Shown here piece after piece: positions 24,864-33,372 of a DNA stretch of 64,000 nt. The translations under genes and the position numbers were made by a program. Within the stretch, counting starts at the first letter, position 1. Each line of letters begins with the position of its first letter. The notes under the pieces were generated by a model. That model had not been told where the DNA came from and made no database searches. It worked only from the letters and a program-made list of their open reading frames with translations. This stretch comes from Pseudomonadota bacterium (GTDB taxonomy: Bacteria > Pseudomonadota > Alphaproteobacteria > Rhizobiales > Xanthobacteraceae): positions 1-64,000 of the forward strand of contig JAEXYA010000015.1 in the NCBI GenBank assembly GCA_023451825.1, read 5' to 3'.

Positions 24864-25850
24864 ATGACGACCAGCATTTCCATGTCTCGTCGCCGCGCGC
24901 TTGCGTTGCTTGGTGCATCGATTGCAGCGCCTCATGTAGCAAGAGCGCAAGGTGCATGGCCTAACCGCAGCGTTCGCTACACCGTCGGCTTCGCTGCGGG
25001 TGGAGCCACTGATACGCTGTCGCGCATCTACTGCCAGAAAATGAGTGAGCTGACCGGTCAGCAATTCGTCGTCGAGAACCGCGGTGGGGCAGGCGGCGTG
25101 CTCGGCGCGGATGCGGTCGCGAAATCGCAGCCGGATGGCTATGGCCTCGGCATGGGCTCGATCGCCACCAATGCGATTGCCGTCGGCACCTATGCCAAAC
25201 TCCCATTTCACGCTGGCAAGGACTTCACCTTCATCAGCGGGCTGTGGAAGCTCCCGAACGTGCTGGTGGTGAAGAAGGATCTGCCGGTGAAGGACGTCAA
25301 GGAGTTCATCGCGCTGGCTAAGGCCAGTCCCGGCAAATACAGCTATGCCTCGCCGGGCATCGGTACCACGTTGCACCTGTCCGGCGAGATGATGAAGAGC
25401 GCAGCCGGCATCGACCTGCAGCACATCACTTATAAGGGCGGCAATCCGGCCATGGTCGATCTCCTGGCCGGGCGCGTCGATACGCTGTTCGATAATCTGC
25501 CGGGCTCGCTGCAGCAGATCAAGGACGGCGCCGTGCGCGCGCTTGCGGTGACGACGACCAATCGCAGTCCCGCAATACCTGACGTGCCCGCGATGGGTGA
25601 AGTGCTGCCTGGTTATGAACTGACATCGTGGGTGGCCGTGTGTGGTCCTGCAGGGATGCCGCCGGATTTGGTCGCAAGGATCAACGAGCTATCGGTTCAA
25701 GTCCTGAAGGATCCCAGTTTGGTTGCGAAATACGCGGAACTCGGCGCGCAGCCCTTTCCAACGTCAACTGCCGACATCACCGCATACCGCGACAAGGAAG
25801 AAACGCGGCTCCTGCCTGTGATCAAAGCCGCCGGAATCGTTCCAAGCTAG
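24864..25850 (+). CDS. Bug-type (TTT) solute-binding protein 1
   Basis: Periplasmic receptor of the tripartite tricarboxylate transporter family, 328 residues. A twin-arginine-like signal (SRRRALALLGASIAAPHVARA) spans the first 29 residues. Family motifs: VGFAAGGATDTLSR near the ligand pocket, FVVENRGGAGGVLGADAVAK, SQPDGYGL, and YKGGNPAMVDLLAGRVD. Ligand unknown; Bug proteins bind small carboxylates and related molecules. No TctA/TctB membrane genes are near. GGGAGAG before the ATG at 24864 is a good ribosome site. Position behind an RND pump is probably not functional coupling. Confidence 0.92.
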   Translation: MTTSISMSRRRALALLGASIAAPHVARAQGAWPNRSVRYTVGFAAGGATDTLSRIYCQKMSELTGQQFVVENRGGAGGVLGADAVAKSQPDGYGLGMGSIATNAIAVGTYAKLPFHAGKDFTFISGLWKLPNVLVVKKDLPVKDVKEFIALAKASPGKYSYASPGIGTTLHLSGEMMKSAAGIDLQHITYKGGNPAMVDLLAGRVDTLFDNLPGSLQQIKDGAVRALAVTTTNRSPAIPDVPAMGEVLPGYELTSWVAVCGPAGMPPDLVARINELSVQVLKDPSLVAKYAELGAQPFPTSTADITAYRDKEETRLLPVIKAAGIVPS

Positions 25851-25914
25851 CAAGGTGCGCTTTCCTTCACTGTGCGATGTCGGCTAGATTGCGGGCAACG
25901 CAGGGGAAGGGTCA

Positions 25915-26643
25915 GTGCGGACCGGGTTTTACAAATGCGAGTATAGCGTCAACGAAGCGGCTGGCCGCAGCGTGATGTATGTTCGCGGCGGCACAATGCT
26001 CGGCGGCAATTCCGGTTTTGCGCATATCGGCACCTATCGCTTCGAAGGCGACAAGGTGCTGGCCGAGATCGAGAGCCGCCGCCACTGTTTCGATCCCGAC
26101 TATGAATCTCTGCTCGGACAAGACGTCTCGACCATCAAGGTCACCGGCCGCGCGTCGGGCGACACCTACATTTTCGGTGGTGGTTCGCCGCAGATGCCAG
26201 GCGCACGATTCAGCTCGGTGATGACAAGCCTGGACGACACCGAGTTGCCGCCTCCTGGCGATGTAGGGGAAGGCGGCATCGCCAATGGTCTGTATTCGAT
26301 CCAGTTGCGAACCCTCGACGGCATCGATGGCGGCTTGACCGGCGTGATGCTGCTGCAGGATGGCTGGATCCTCGGCGGCGATGCGTCCTTCTATTATCTC
26401 GGGTCGTATTCCTCGGCAGACGGCCGCTGGAAGGGCGAGATGCTGAATCAGGAGCACACCCCGTCGCTGGGCGAAGTGCCGGTGTTTGGCGGCTATGAGG
26501 TTGGCATCGGGTTCTCCGGCACCTGCGATGCCAAGGGCGCCGAAATGGAAGCCACGGCGCTGGCCGGCAAGCGCAGCCTGCGTCTGCAGGCAAAGCTGAA
26601 ACTGATCCGTAAGGCTGAGTTGCTGGTGGCCGAGACCGCCTGA
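25915..26643 (+). CDS. tandem GrlR-like domain protein
   Basis: Soluble 242-residue protein made of two copies of a GrlR-like beta-barrel. Copy 1 (about 3-105) reads GFYKCEYSVNEAAGRSVMYV then GTMLGGNSGFAHIGTYRFEG; copy 2 (about 125-240) reads GLYSIQLRTLDGIDGGLTGV then GWILGGDASFYYLGSYSSAD. GrlR of enteropathogens is a single such domain that binds a transcription activator; related family members occur widely with unknown roles. A two-domain version is not one I know as characterised. Start is GTG at 25915 with AGGGGAAGGG upstream. It is followed by a small membrane protein gene; no GrlA-like partner is nearby. Confidence 0.72.
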   Translation: MRTGFYKCEYSVNEAAGRSVMYVRGGTMLGGNSGFAHIGTYRFEGDKVLAEIESRRHCFDPDYESLLGQDVSTIKVTGRASGDTYIFGGGSPQMPGARFSSVMTSLDDTELPPPGDVGEGGIANGLYSIQLRTLDGIDGGLTGVMLLQDGWILGGDASFYYLGSYSSADGRWKGEMLNQEHTPSLGEVPVFGGYEVGIGFSGTCDAKGAEMEATALAGKRSLRLQAKLKLIRKAELLVAETA

Positions 26644-26723
26644 GGCGGGCAACCATTTGTTTCAAATTGGCTGGCTAGGGTTGCGCCAGATGAGTCGCCG
26701 TCGCGATTCTGCTGGAGTTGCCT

Positions 26724-27002
26724 GTGAACGAGAGCCTTATTGCCGTCTGCCAGTTGTTTCTGGTTCCGCTGACCATCATGTTTGCCGCAGTCGGCGTCGC
26801 CAATGCGCGTTTCGTGAAGCTGCTGGTATGCCTGCTCGGCGTCGGCCTGGCCGGGCTTTGGCTCTATCGTATCTATCTCTGGACCGGGCTGTCGCTGATC
26901 GACCGGCGCACCGGCTATGGCCTCGCGGGCTCCTTCGCGCTGTGCTGGGTGCTCACGCTGCTGCACCAGATCAAGAGCAGCTTTGGCGGCGGTCATCGCT
27001 GA
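26724..27002 (+). CDS. small three-helix membrane protein
   Basis: A 92-residue hydrophobic protein with about three membrane spans: LIAVCQLFLVPLTIMFAAVG, then FVKLLVCLLGVGLAGLWLY, then YGLAGSFALCWVLTLLHQI. No family name is recognised. GTG at 26724 is preferred because GGAG lies six to seven bases upstream; a TTG six bases earlier is also open. It ends close to the convergent MEKHLA-domain gene. Confidence 0.65.
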   Translation: MNESLIAVCQLFLVPLTIMFAAVGVANARFVKLLVCLLGVGLAGLWLYRIYLWTGLSLIDRRTGYGLAGSFALCWVLTLLHQIKSSFGGGHR

Positions 27003-27014
27003 TCTGCGGCGGGC

Positions 27015-27479
27015 TTACATGTCCGTCCATGCTGAGAACATCGCTGCCTGACCGCGGCGATTCCCGTCGTTGTCCGACAATTCCCAAACGATCGCGCTTT
27101 CGATCCAGAAACGTTTGCCGGATTTGGCGATCCGCAAGCCGCGATAGTTGTCGATGAAGCCGTCGCGCGCGACGGCATCGAGCAGGCGTTGCCGTTCTTC
27201 GCGGTTCGGCGCTTCCGCCGACATGCGCGACGAGATCGTGAGGAATTCATCGAAACTGTATTCAAAGCAGCGCTGTGCGGTCCTGTTCGCGTAGATGAAC
27301 AGCGGGTCGGCTGCCGTGCTATGCGCAAGCAAAGCGAAGGGCGCGTCGGCATAGAGCCACGTTGCGTCCTGGCGACGATCGACAAGTGACCGGCCGACGG
27401 TTCGCGCAAAGCTCGTCGTGAGCAATTCGAAGAGGGCGGGATCGAGCGCCGCGGCGGGGAGGGGTGTTACGTCAGTCAC
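27015..27479 (-). CDS. MEKHLA (PAS-like) domain protein
   Basis: Single-domain protein of 154 residues that matches the MEKHLA family, a PAS-related fold. Signature segments: YADAPFALLAHSTAADPLFI, YANRTAQRCFEYSFDEFL, RLLDAVARDGFIDNYRGLR and SGKRFWIESAIVWELSD. Such domains may sense a small ligand or redox state; no output domain is attached. Cytoplasmic. It precedes, on the same strand, nothing closer than the convergent small membrane gene, and lies 78 bp downstream of a TetR gene. Confidence 0.82.
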   Translation of the reverse strand: MTDVTPLPAAALDPALFELLTTSFARTVGRSLVDRRQDATWLYADAPFALLAHSTAADPLFIYANRTAQRCFEYSFDEFLTISSRMSAEAPNREERQRLLDAVARDGFIDNYRGLRIAKSGKRFWIESAIVWELSDNDGNRRGQAAMFSAWTDM

Positions 27480-27557
27480 GGGACACTCGCGTCATTGAAT
27501 GACGGTGAGATAATCCGCGGCGCAGGTAGGGACACCCTCCGCGAAGGCGGTGCTGAG

Positions 27558-28118
27558 CTACCCCGGACGCATGGTAAGTGCGACAAGTTTCGAGCGCATC
27601 TGGTCGCGAGAGATCCGCAAATCGGCAGGGACTTGCTGGAGATCGGCAAGCCAGACGCCGTCAGCCGCGTAGCGAACGATCTCAAGTTCGGGAGCTGAAT
27701 CGGTTGCTTGATGACGCTCCAGACGGGCGCGCAGCCAGTCCGACCAATGGATGCGTGCGACGGGATCGGTGAGCAGTGCGATGCATGTCGATTCCAGCGC
27801 CGGTGCATATTCGGCCATCGACAGATTGGCGATCACATAGGCACGGGTAAAGCAGCCATAGCTGTCGCCATCCTGCGCGAGCGTTGCCTCTATGGCGGCG
27901 TCGAAACGATCGAGTTGATCCTTCAGCACCGCTTCGATCAGCGCCTGCTTGTTGGGGAAGTGATGAAACAAGCCGCCTTTGGTGACGCCGGCGCCATCCG
28001 CCACGGCCTGCACGGTCACCGCCTGCAGGCCGCATTCGGTGGCAAGGCGAGCAGCGTGGTCGATCAGCGCGCGGCGAACCAGTTCGGGTTGTTTTTTACG
28101 TTCATGGCCTTCGGACAT
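27558..28118 (-). CDS. TetR family regulator of the second RND pump
   Basis: TetR-type repressor of 186 residues. The DNA-binding part is LQAVTVQAVADGAGVTKGGL followed by FHHFPNKQALIEAVL (about 33-67). The C-terminal ligand pocket has several aromatic residues (WSDWLRARLERH). It is divergent from the AcrA/AcrB-type operon at 28317, and a strong palindrome lies over that operon's promoter (28202-28232). ATG at 28118 is chosen; the longer frame to 28157 adds 13 residues with no homology value. Confidence 0.9.
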   Translation of the reverse strand: MSEGHERKKQPELVRRALIDHAARLATECGLQAVTVQAVADGAGVTKGGLFHHFPNKQALIEAVLKDQLDRFDAAIEATLAQDGDSYGCFTRAYVIANLSMAEYAPALESTCIALLTDPVARIHWSDWLRARLERHQATDSAPELEIVRYAADGVWLADLQQVPADLRISRDQMRSKLVALTMRPG

Positions 28119-28201
28119 CGCGCCATCTCGCCGGGCAGGGCCGGTCGTTGCAAGCAATAAGGGTCACGGGATCGTGCTTTGCTGCAATGCACGAAACCGG
28201 G

Positions 28202-28232
28202 TTGATATGCAAACCAACCAGATGGTATGTTT
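28202..28232 (+). promoter_or_regulatory. promoter with embedded TetR operator, second RND operon
   Basis: A -35 TTGATA (28202-28207) and a -10 TATGTT (28226-28231) are 18 bases apart. An imperfect palindrome, AAACCAACC (28211-28219) and GGTATGTTT (28224-28232), seven of nine positions paired, fills the spacer and covers the -10. A bound TetR dimer would exclude polymerase. It resembles AcrR-type operators in layout. Confidence 0.65.
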
Positions 28233-28316
28233 CTGGCGTGAGTCAATGATCTGACCTGGTTTTCCGCCGTGAGCGCCCTTCGGCCGACTCCGGCGTTTTC
28301 TTTAATGGTGATGTAA

Positions 28317-29477
28317 GTGTCTGAAATTTATGCATTTCCAATTCGTGTGGCAGGCGTGCTGGCGATCGCTCTGACGCTCGGAGGCTGCGGCGATGGCAAA
28401 CAGGCGGGCGCCGATCAGGCTGCCCCGGCGACATCCGTCAGTGTGGTGACCGTAACCCCGCAGACGCTGCGGATCGTGAATGATCTGCCCGGCCGTATCG
28501 CACCGACCCGGATCGCCGAAGTGCGGCCGCGGGTCGCCGGAATCGTCGTCGAGCGGGTGTTCAAGCAGGGCACGATCGTTCGCGAGGGGGATGTGCTCTA
28601 TCGCATCGATCCCGCACCGTTCCGCGTGCGCGTCACCAGCGCCAAAGCGGCGCTCCAGCGCGCGGAGGCCACGCGCGTGCTGGCGAAACAGCAGGCGGAT
28701 CGCCAGACGCAGTTGAAGGAACGCGACGTTACCACCGGGCAGCTCTATGACCGCGCCGTGGCCGAACTCGCCCAGGCCGAAGCTGATGAACTGTCGGCGC
28801 GTGCGGGCCTCGAAACCGCTCAGCTCGATCTACAATACACGGAAGTGCGCGCGCCGATCACCGGCCGTATCGGTCGTGCGTTGATCACCGAGGGCGCGCT
28901 GGTCAGCGTCGGAGGAAGCGAAAGTCTCGCCACCATCCAGCAACTCGAGCCGGTCTATGCCGACTTCACGCAGTCGGCTAACGAATTGCTCACGTTGAAG
29001 CGCACTGCGCAGGCAAATGTGAAAGCGCAAGGTGGCGATGCCGCCGATGTCCGTCTGAAATTCGATGACGGCTCTGAATACGCGCACCAGGGACACCTGC
29101 TGTTCTCTGAAGCTGCAGTGGATACGACGACGGGCCAGATCACGTTGCGTGGTGAATTCCCCAATCCGGAAAACGATCTGTTGCCGGGCATGTATGTGCG
29201 CGTACAGATCGTACAGGGCGAGCAGAAGGATGCGCTCTCGGTCCCGGAGCGCGCGTTGCAGCGTGACCCCGGCGGGCAGGCGCAGCTCTATGTCGTCAAT
29301 GCCGAGCGCAAGGCCGAGCTTCGCAGCGTGACGCCGTCGCGTCTGGTCAATGGACGCTGGATCATCAAGAGCGGGCTGAATGCTGGCGACAGCGTCGTCG
29401 TCGAAGGTTTCCAGACGCTCGCGCCCGGCGCGACTGTCGATGCGAAGCCGTGGCGTAGCCAGACGGCGGCGAAGTAG
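28317..29477 (+). CDS. RND efflux membrane fusion lipoprotein (second system)
   Basis: AcrA/MexA-type adaptor, 386 residues. The signal ends in a lipobox, LTLGGCGD, so the mature protein is a lipoprotein anchored at Cys24 or so. Barrel-sandwich motifs: RVAGIVVERVFKQGTIVREG and LQYTEVRAPITGRIGRALIT flank a helical hairpin rich in Ala, Gln and Glu (about 103-160). The barrel region holds VYADFTQSANELLTLKR and TLRGEFPNPENDLLPGMYVR. Start is GTG at 28317 after GGTGATG. The permease gene begins 11 bases after its stop, so the two are one operon. Confidence 0.94.
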   Translation: MSEIYAFPIRVAGVLAIALTLGGCGDGKQAGADQAAPATSVSVVTVTPQTLRIVNDLPGRIAPTRIAEVRPRVAGIVVERVFKQGTIVREGDVLYRIDPAPFRVRVTSAKAALQRAEATRVLAKQQADRQTQLKERDVTTGQLYDRAVAELAQAEADELSARAGLETAQLDLQYTEVRAPITGRIGRALITEGALVSVGGSESLATIQQLEPVYADFTQSANELLTLKRTAQANVKAQGGDAADVRLKFDDGSEYAHQGHLLFSEAAVDTTTGQITLRGEFPNPENDLLPGMYVRVQIVQGEQKDALSVPERALQRDPGGQAQLYVVNAERKAELRSVTPSRLVNGRWIIKSGLNAGDSVVVEGFQTLAPGATVDAKPWRSQTAAK

Positions 29478-29488
29478 GGCCCTGGATC

Positions 29489-32400
29489 ATGTCGAATTTT
29501 TTCATCGCGCGGCCGATCTTTGCCTGGGTGGTCGCCATTTTCATCATGATCGCCGGCGCGCTGGCGATCCCGAACTTGCCCGTGGCGCAATATCCGAGCA
29601 TCGCGCCGCCGCGCATTGCTATCACCACCACCTATCCCGGTGCATCCGCCGAGGAAATCTACCAAGGTGTGACGCGGCTGATCGAGGATCAGCTCAACGG
29701 CATTCCCGGCCTGATGTATTTCGAGTCCACCGCGGATGCGACCGGCGCGATCCAGATCGACGTGACGTTCCAGCCGGGCACGACGATCGCGCAGGCGACG
29801 GTGGATGTGCAGAACCGCATCCGCCGCGTGGAATCGCGATTGCCGCGCGCAGTGACCCAGCAGGGCATCATCGTTGAGGAAGGCTCGATCGCGTTCCTGC
29901 TCTTCATCTCCATGCAGACGACCGACGGCAGCATGGACAGTATTGCGCTTGGCGACTACATCACGCGCAATGTGCTCAGTGAAATCCGTCGCGTACCCGG
30001 CGTCGGCAAGGGCCAGCTGTTCGGCACCCAGCGCTCCATGCGTGTCTGGATCGATCCCGACAAGATGCTCGGTCTGGGCCTCACATCGACCGATATCACC
30101 GCTGCGATCACGGCACAGAATGCGCAGGTCTCGGCCGGGCGCATCGGGGCGACGCCCAATCCGGTGTCGCAGGAAGTCTCCGCGCCGGTGCTGGTGAAAG
30201 GCCAGCTCGGCACGGCCGACGAGTTCGGCGCCATCGTGTTGCGCGCCAATCGCGATGGCTCGTCGGTGCGGCTGCGCGATGTCGCGCGAGTCGAGGTCGG
30301 CGGCGAGGACTACAACTTTGCCAGCCGCCTGAACGGCAAGCCGGCAGCCGCCATCGGCGTGCAGATGTCGGCGACGGGCAATGCGCTGGCGACCTCCGAA
30401 GCCGTCAATGCCAAGATGAAGGAGCTGTCAAAGTTCTTCCCGAAAGGGCTGACCTACGAAATCCCCTATGACACCACGCCATTCGTCAAGGCGTCGATCG
30501 AGAAGGTGCTGCACACACTGGCGGAGGCGATCGGCCTCGTCTTCATCGTGATGTTCCTGTTCCTGCAGAATTTCCGCTACACGCTGATCCCGACCATCGT
30601 TGTGCCGATCGCTCTGCTCGGCACCTGTGCGGTGATGCTCGCAACCGGGTTCTCGATCAATGTGCTGACCATGTTTGCCATGGTGCTGGCGATCGGCATC
30701 CTTGTCGATGACGCCATCGTGGTGGTCGAGAATGTCGAGCGGCTGATGGCGCAAGAAGGGCTGTCGCCACGCGACGCCACCATCAAGGCCATGAAGCAGA
30801 TCAGCGGGGCCATTATCGGCATCACATTGGTGCTGACGGCGGTGTTCGTGCCGATGGCGTTCTTCCCCGGCGCAGTCGGCATTATCTATCGGCAATTCAG
30901 CCTGACCATGGTGGTGTCGATCCTGTTCTCGGGCTTCCTCGCGCTCACCTTGACGCCTGCGCTGTGCGCGACGTTCCTGAAACCGATCCCTGAGGGCCAT
31001 CACGAGAAGGGGGGCTTCTTCGGCTGGTTCAATCGCAGCTTCGATCGCCTTGCAGGCCGGTATCGCGACAGCGTCAGCTGGGCGACCAATCGAACCGGGC
31101 GGATGATGGTCGTGTATCTCGCGCTGCTGGTCGGCCTCGGCTGGGCCTATGTGCGGCTGCCGTCGGGCTTCCTCCCGACCGAGGATCAGGGCTATGTCAT
31201 TACCGACATCCAGGCGCCGCCGGAAGCGAGCCAGTCGCGTACGCTGGAATCCGTGAAGCAGGTCGAGAGCGTCTTCATGAAGGAGGAGGGCGTCGCCAGT
31301 ATGTTCACGGTGCTCGGCTTCAGCTTCTCCGGCAATGGCCTCAGCTCGGGCATCGCATTCCCGACGCTGAAGGACTGGAGCGAGCGCAAGGCGAAGGATG
31401 CTGCGCCTGAGATCGTGAATCGCGCCAATGCTGAGTTTGCCAAGATTGGCGATGCGCAGGCATTTGCCTTGTCGCCGCCACCGATCGAAGGCCTCGGCAA
31501 TTCCACCGGCTTTACGTTCCGCCTGCAGGATCGCAGCAGCCGCGGATCGGCAGCATTGTCTGCAGCGGCAAGTCAGTTGATGGCGGCGGGCGCCAAGAGC
31601 CCGGTGCTGGTCGGCTTGCGGATCGAGGGGCTGTCCAATTCGGCGCAACTCAATCTCGTCATCGATCGCGAGAAGGCGAACACCTTTGGCGTGTCGTTCG
31701 CAGACATCAACGCGACGGTGTCGGCGAGCCTCGGCTCGTCCTATGTCAACGACTTCCCGAATGCCGGCCGCATGCAGCGCGTCACCATCCAGGCCGAGGA
31801 TGATCGCCGCATGCAGGCGGACGATCTGCTCAAGCTGAATGTGCGCAATGCCAGCGGCGGCATGGTGCCGCTGTCGGCTTTTGCACGCACGGAGTGGGCG
31901 AAGGGGCCGGTACAGGTGGTCGGCTTCAATGGCTATCCGTCGATCCGCATCGCCGGTGATGCGGCGCCGGGCTTCTCGTCGGGCGACGCCATCAAGGAGA
32001 TGGAGCGGTTGGTCGGTCAATTGCCTGATGGCTTCGGCTATCAGTGGGCCGGGCAATCGCAGCAGGAGATCGAGTCCGGCAATCAGGCGCCGTTCCTGCT
32101 CGGGCTGAGCGTTCTGTTCGTCTTCCTGCTGCTGGCGGGACTGTACGAAAGCTGGTCGATCCCGCTCTCGGTGATGCTGGTGGTGCCACTGGGCATCATC
32201 GGATCGCTGCTCGCGGTGATGCTGCGCGACATGCCGAATGACATCTATTTCAAGGTCGGCCTGATCGCCATTATCGGCCTGTCGGCAAAGAACGCGATCC
32301 TGATCGTGGAATTTGCCAAGGAGCTGCATGCCGAAGGCAAGTCGCTGCGTGAGGCGGCGATCGAGGCGGCTCATCTCCGCTTCCGTCCGATCCTGATGAC

Positions 32401-32641
32401 GTCGCTTGCCTTCATTCTCGGCGTGACGCCGCTGGCGATTGCGACAGGCGCGAGCGCCGGCAGCCAGAACGCCATCGGCACCGGCGTGCTTGGCGGCATG
32501 ATTTCCGCCACCGTGCTCGCGGTGCTGTTCGTGCCGGTGTTCTACGTGTTCGTGCTGAAGCGAATGCCGGCGACACGCAAGCATCGGCAGAGCGAGGCGG
32601 CCGCCAAACCTGCCCACGATCACGTGTCGCGGACGAACTGA
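29489..32641 (+). CDS. RND efflux permease, AcrB type (second system)
   Basis: Classic AcrB/MexB-like multidrug exporter of 1050 residues with twelve helices. N-terminus MSNFFIARPIFAWVVAIFIM and QYPSIAPPRIAITTTYPGAS are diagnostic. Relay Asp residues stand in LAIGILVDDAIVVVENVERL; the Lys of the second half is in LSAKNAILIVEFAKELHA. Forms a homotrimer that takes drugs, dyes or detergents from the outer leaflet and passes them to a channel. No TolC-type gene is adjacent. Compared with the first permease (1078 aa) the two differ clearly, so they are not recent duplicates. Confidence 0.95.
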   Translation: MSNFFIARPIFAWVVAIFIMIAGALAIPNLPVAQYPSIAPPRIAITTTYPGASAEEIYQGVTRLIEDQLNGIPGLMYFESTADATGAIQIDVTFQPGTTIAQATVDVQNRIRRVESRLPRAVTQQGIIVEEGSIAFLLFISMQTTDGSMDSIALGDYITRNVLSEIRRVPGVGKGQLFGTQRSMRVWIDPDKMLGLGLTSTDITAAITAQNAQVSAGRIGATPNPVSQEVSAPVLVKGQLGTADEFGAIVLRANRDGSSVRLRDVARVEVGGEDYNFASRLNGKPAAAIGVQMSATGNALATSEAVNAKMKELSKFFPKGLTYEIPYDTTPFVKASIEKVLHTLAEAIGLVFIVMFLFLQNFRYTLIPTIVVPIALLGTCAVMLATGFSINVLTMFAMVLAIGILVDDAIVVVENVERLMAQEGLSPRDATIKAMKQISGAIIGITLVLTAVFVPMAFFPGAVGIIYRQFSLTMVVSILFSGFLALTLTPALCATFLKPIPEGHHEKGGFFGWFNRSFDRLAGRYRDSVSWATNRTGRMMVVYLALLVGLGWAYVRLPSGFLPTEDQGYVITDIQAPPEASQSRTLESVKQVESVFMKEEGVASMFTVLGFSFSGNGLSSGIAFPTLKDWSERKAKDAAPEIVNRANAEFAKIGDAQAFALSPPPIEGLGNSTGFTFRLQDRSSRGSAALSAAASQLMAAGAKSPVLVGLRIEGLSNSAQLNLVIDREKANTFGVSFADINATVSASLGSSYVNDFPNAGRMQRVTIQAEDDRRMQADDLLKLNVRNASGGMVPLSAFARTEWAKGPVQVVGFNGYPSIRIAGDAAPGFSSGDAIKEMERLVGQLPDGFGYQWAGQSQQEIESGNQAPFLLGLSVLFVFLLLAGLYESWSIPLSVMLVVPLGIIGSLLAVMLRDMPNDIYFKVGLIAIIGLSAKNAILIVEFAKELHAEGKSLREAAIEAAHLRFRPILMTSLAFILGVTPLAIATGASAGSQNAIGTGVLGGMISATVLAVLFVPVFYVFVLKRMPATRKHRQSEAAAKPAHDHVSRTN

Positions 32642-32655
32642 ACGGGGAGACGGCA

Positions 32656-32922
32656 ATGCCTCGAAGCATGACTTATGAATTTGATCGCGACCTCTATCCC
32701 GATCGCCTGACCTATGGCGATCGGGTGCGGATGTCGCCGCTCGGTCTTGAGCGGCATCCGAGCTATGGCGCCCGCGAGGGCGTCATCGTCGGCATGGGCT
32801 CGCCTAACAGCATGCGGGTGAAGTTCGACGACCGTGTTACTGTGCAGGCGATCCATCGCGACTATCTGGTGCGCGTAGCGAACGCGACGCCGGAGCGGAG
32901 CCAGGCGAGGCGCGTATCATGA
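32656..32922 (+). CDS. small KOW/SH3-like protein coupled to the SMR gene
   Basis: An 88-residue soluble protein with a predicted small beta-barrel: YGDRVRMSPLGLERHPSYG, REGVIVGMGSPNSMRVKFDD and TVQAIHRDYLVRV. The pattern G-x(2)-V...G-x-V-x-G...V-x-F-D is like KOW or SH3 folds that contact RNA or proteins, but no family is assigned. GGGGAG before the ATG gives strong initiation. Its last four bases (ATGA) overlap the start of the SMR exporter gene, which implies translational coupling. It follows the RND permease by 14 bases, so all belong to one transcript. Confidence 0.7.
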   Translation: MPRSMTYEFDRDLYPDRLTYGDRVRMSPLGLERHPSYGAREGVIVGMGSPNSMRVKFDDRVTVQAIHRDYLVRVANATPERSQARRVS

Positions 32923-33248
32923 CATATCTCTATCTAGCGGTGGCGATCCTTTGCGAGGTCGTCGCCACCAGCTTCCTGAAAATCTCGGAGGGCTTCACCA
33001 AACCGGTGCCGTCGCTCGTCACGGCGACCGGCTACGCCGTGTCGTTTTATTTTCTGTCGCTGGCATTGCGCACCATTCCGACCGGCATTGCCTATGCCAT
33101 CTGGTCGGGCGTCGGCATCGTTCTGATCACGACGATTGCATGGGTGTTCCAGGGCCAAAAACTGGATGCTCCGGCACTTGGTGGGCTCGGACTGATCGTT
33201 GCGGGCGTGATCGTCATCAATGTGTTTTCGAAGGCCACAGCGCACTGA
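32919..33248 (+). CDS. SMR family cation/multidrug exporter
   Basis: Four-helix small multidrug resistance protein of 109 residues, like EmrE or QacE. The proton- and drug-binding Glu is E14 or so in LAVAILCEVVATSFLKISEG. Other hallmarks: Y-F-L-S-L-A-L-R in helix 2, IPTGIAYAIWSGVGIVLI in helix 3 and GLIVAGVIVINVFS in helix 4. Acts as an antiparallel dimer and exports quaternary cations or guanidinium-like compounds; sequence alone does not decide which. Being the last gene of the second RND unit puts two pump classes under one TetR regulator. Confidence 0.92.
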   Translation: MTYLYLAVAILCEVVATSFLKISEGFTKPVPSLVTATGYAVSFYFLSLALRTIPTGIAYAIWSGVGIVLITTIAWVFQGQKLDAPALGGLGLIVAGVIVINVFSKATAH

Positions 33249-33372
33249 TCGCAGCCCGCATATTCCGATGGCTGATCGGCTGATTTAGTTCTCGCATCGC
33301 TTCGGACGTTGCTCTAGCCTCTCCCGATAAAGCCGTTCCACGTCGCCTGCAGGCGCGATGGAACGGCGCAAA

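Noticed and set aside
30428..32656. 742-codon open frame opposite the AcrB-type permease
   Set aside because: Composition is shadow-like and rich in His, Arg and Gln; the plus strand encodes a full RND permease.
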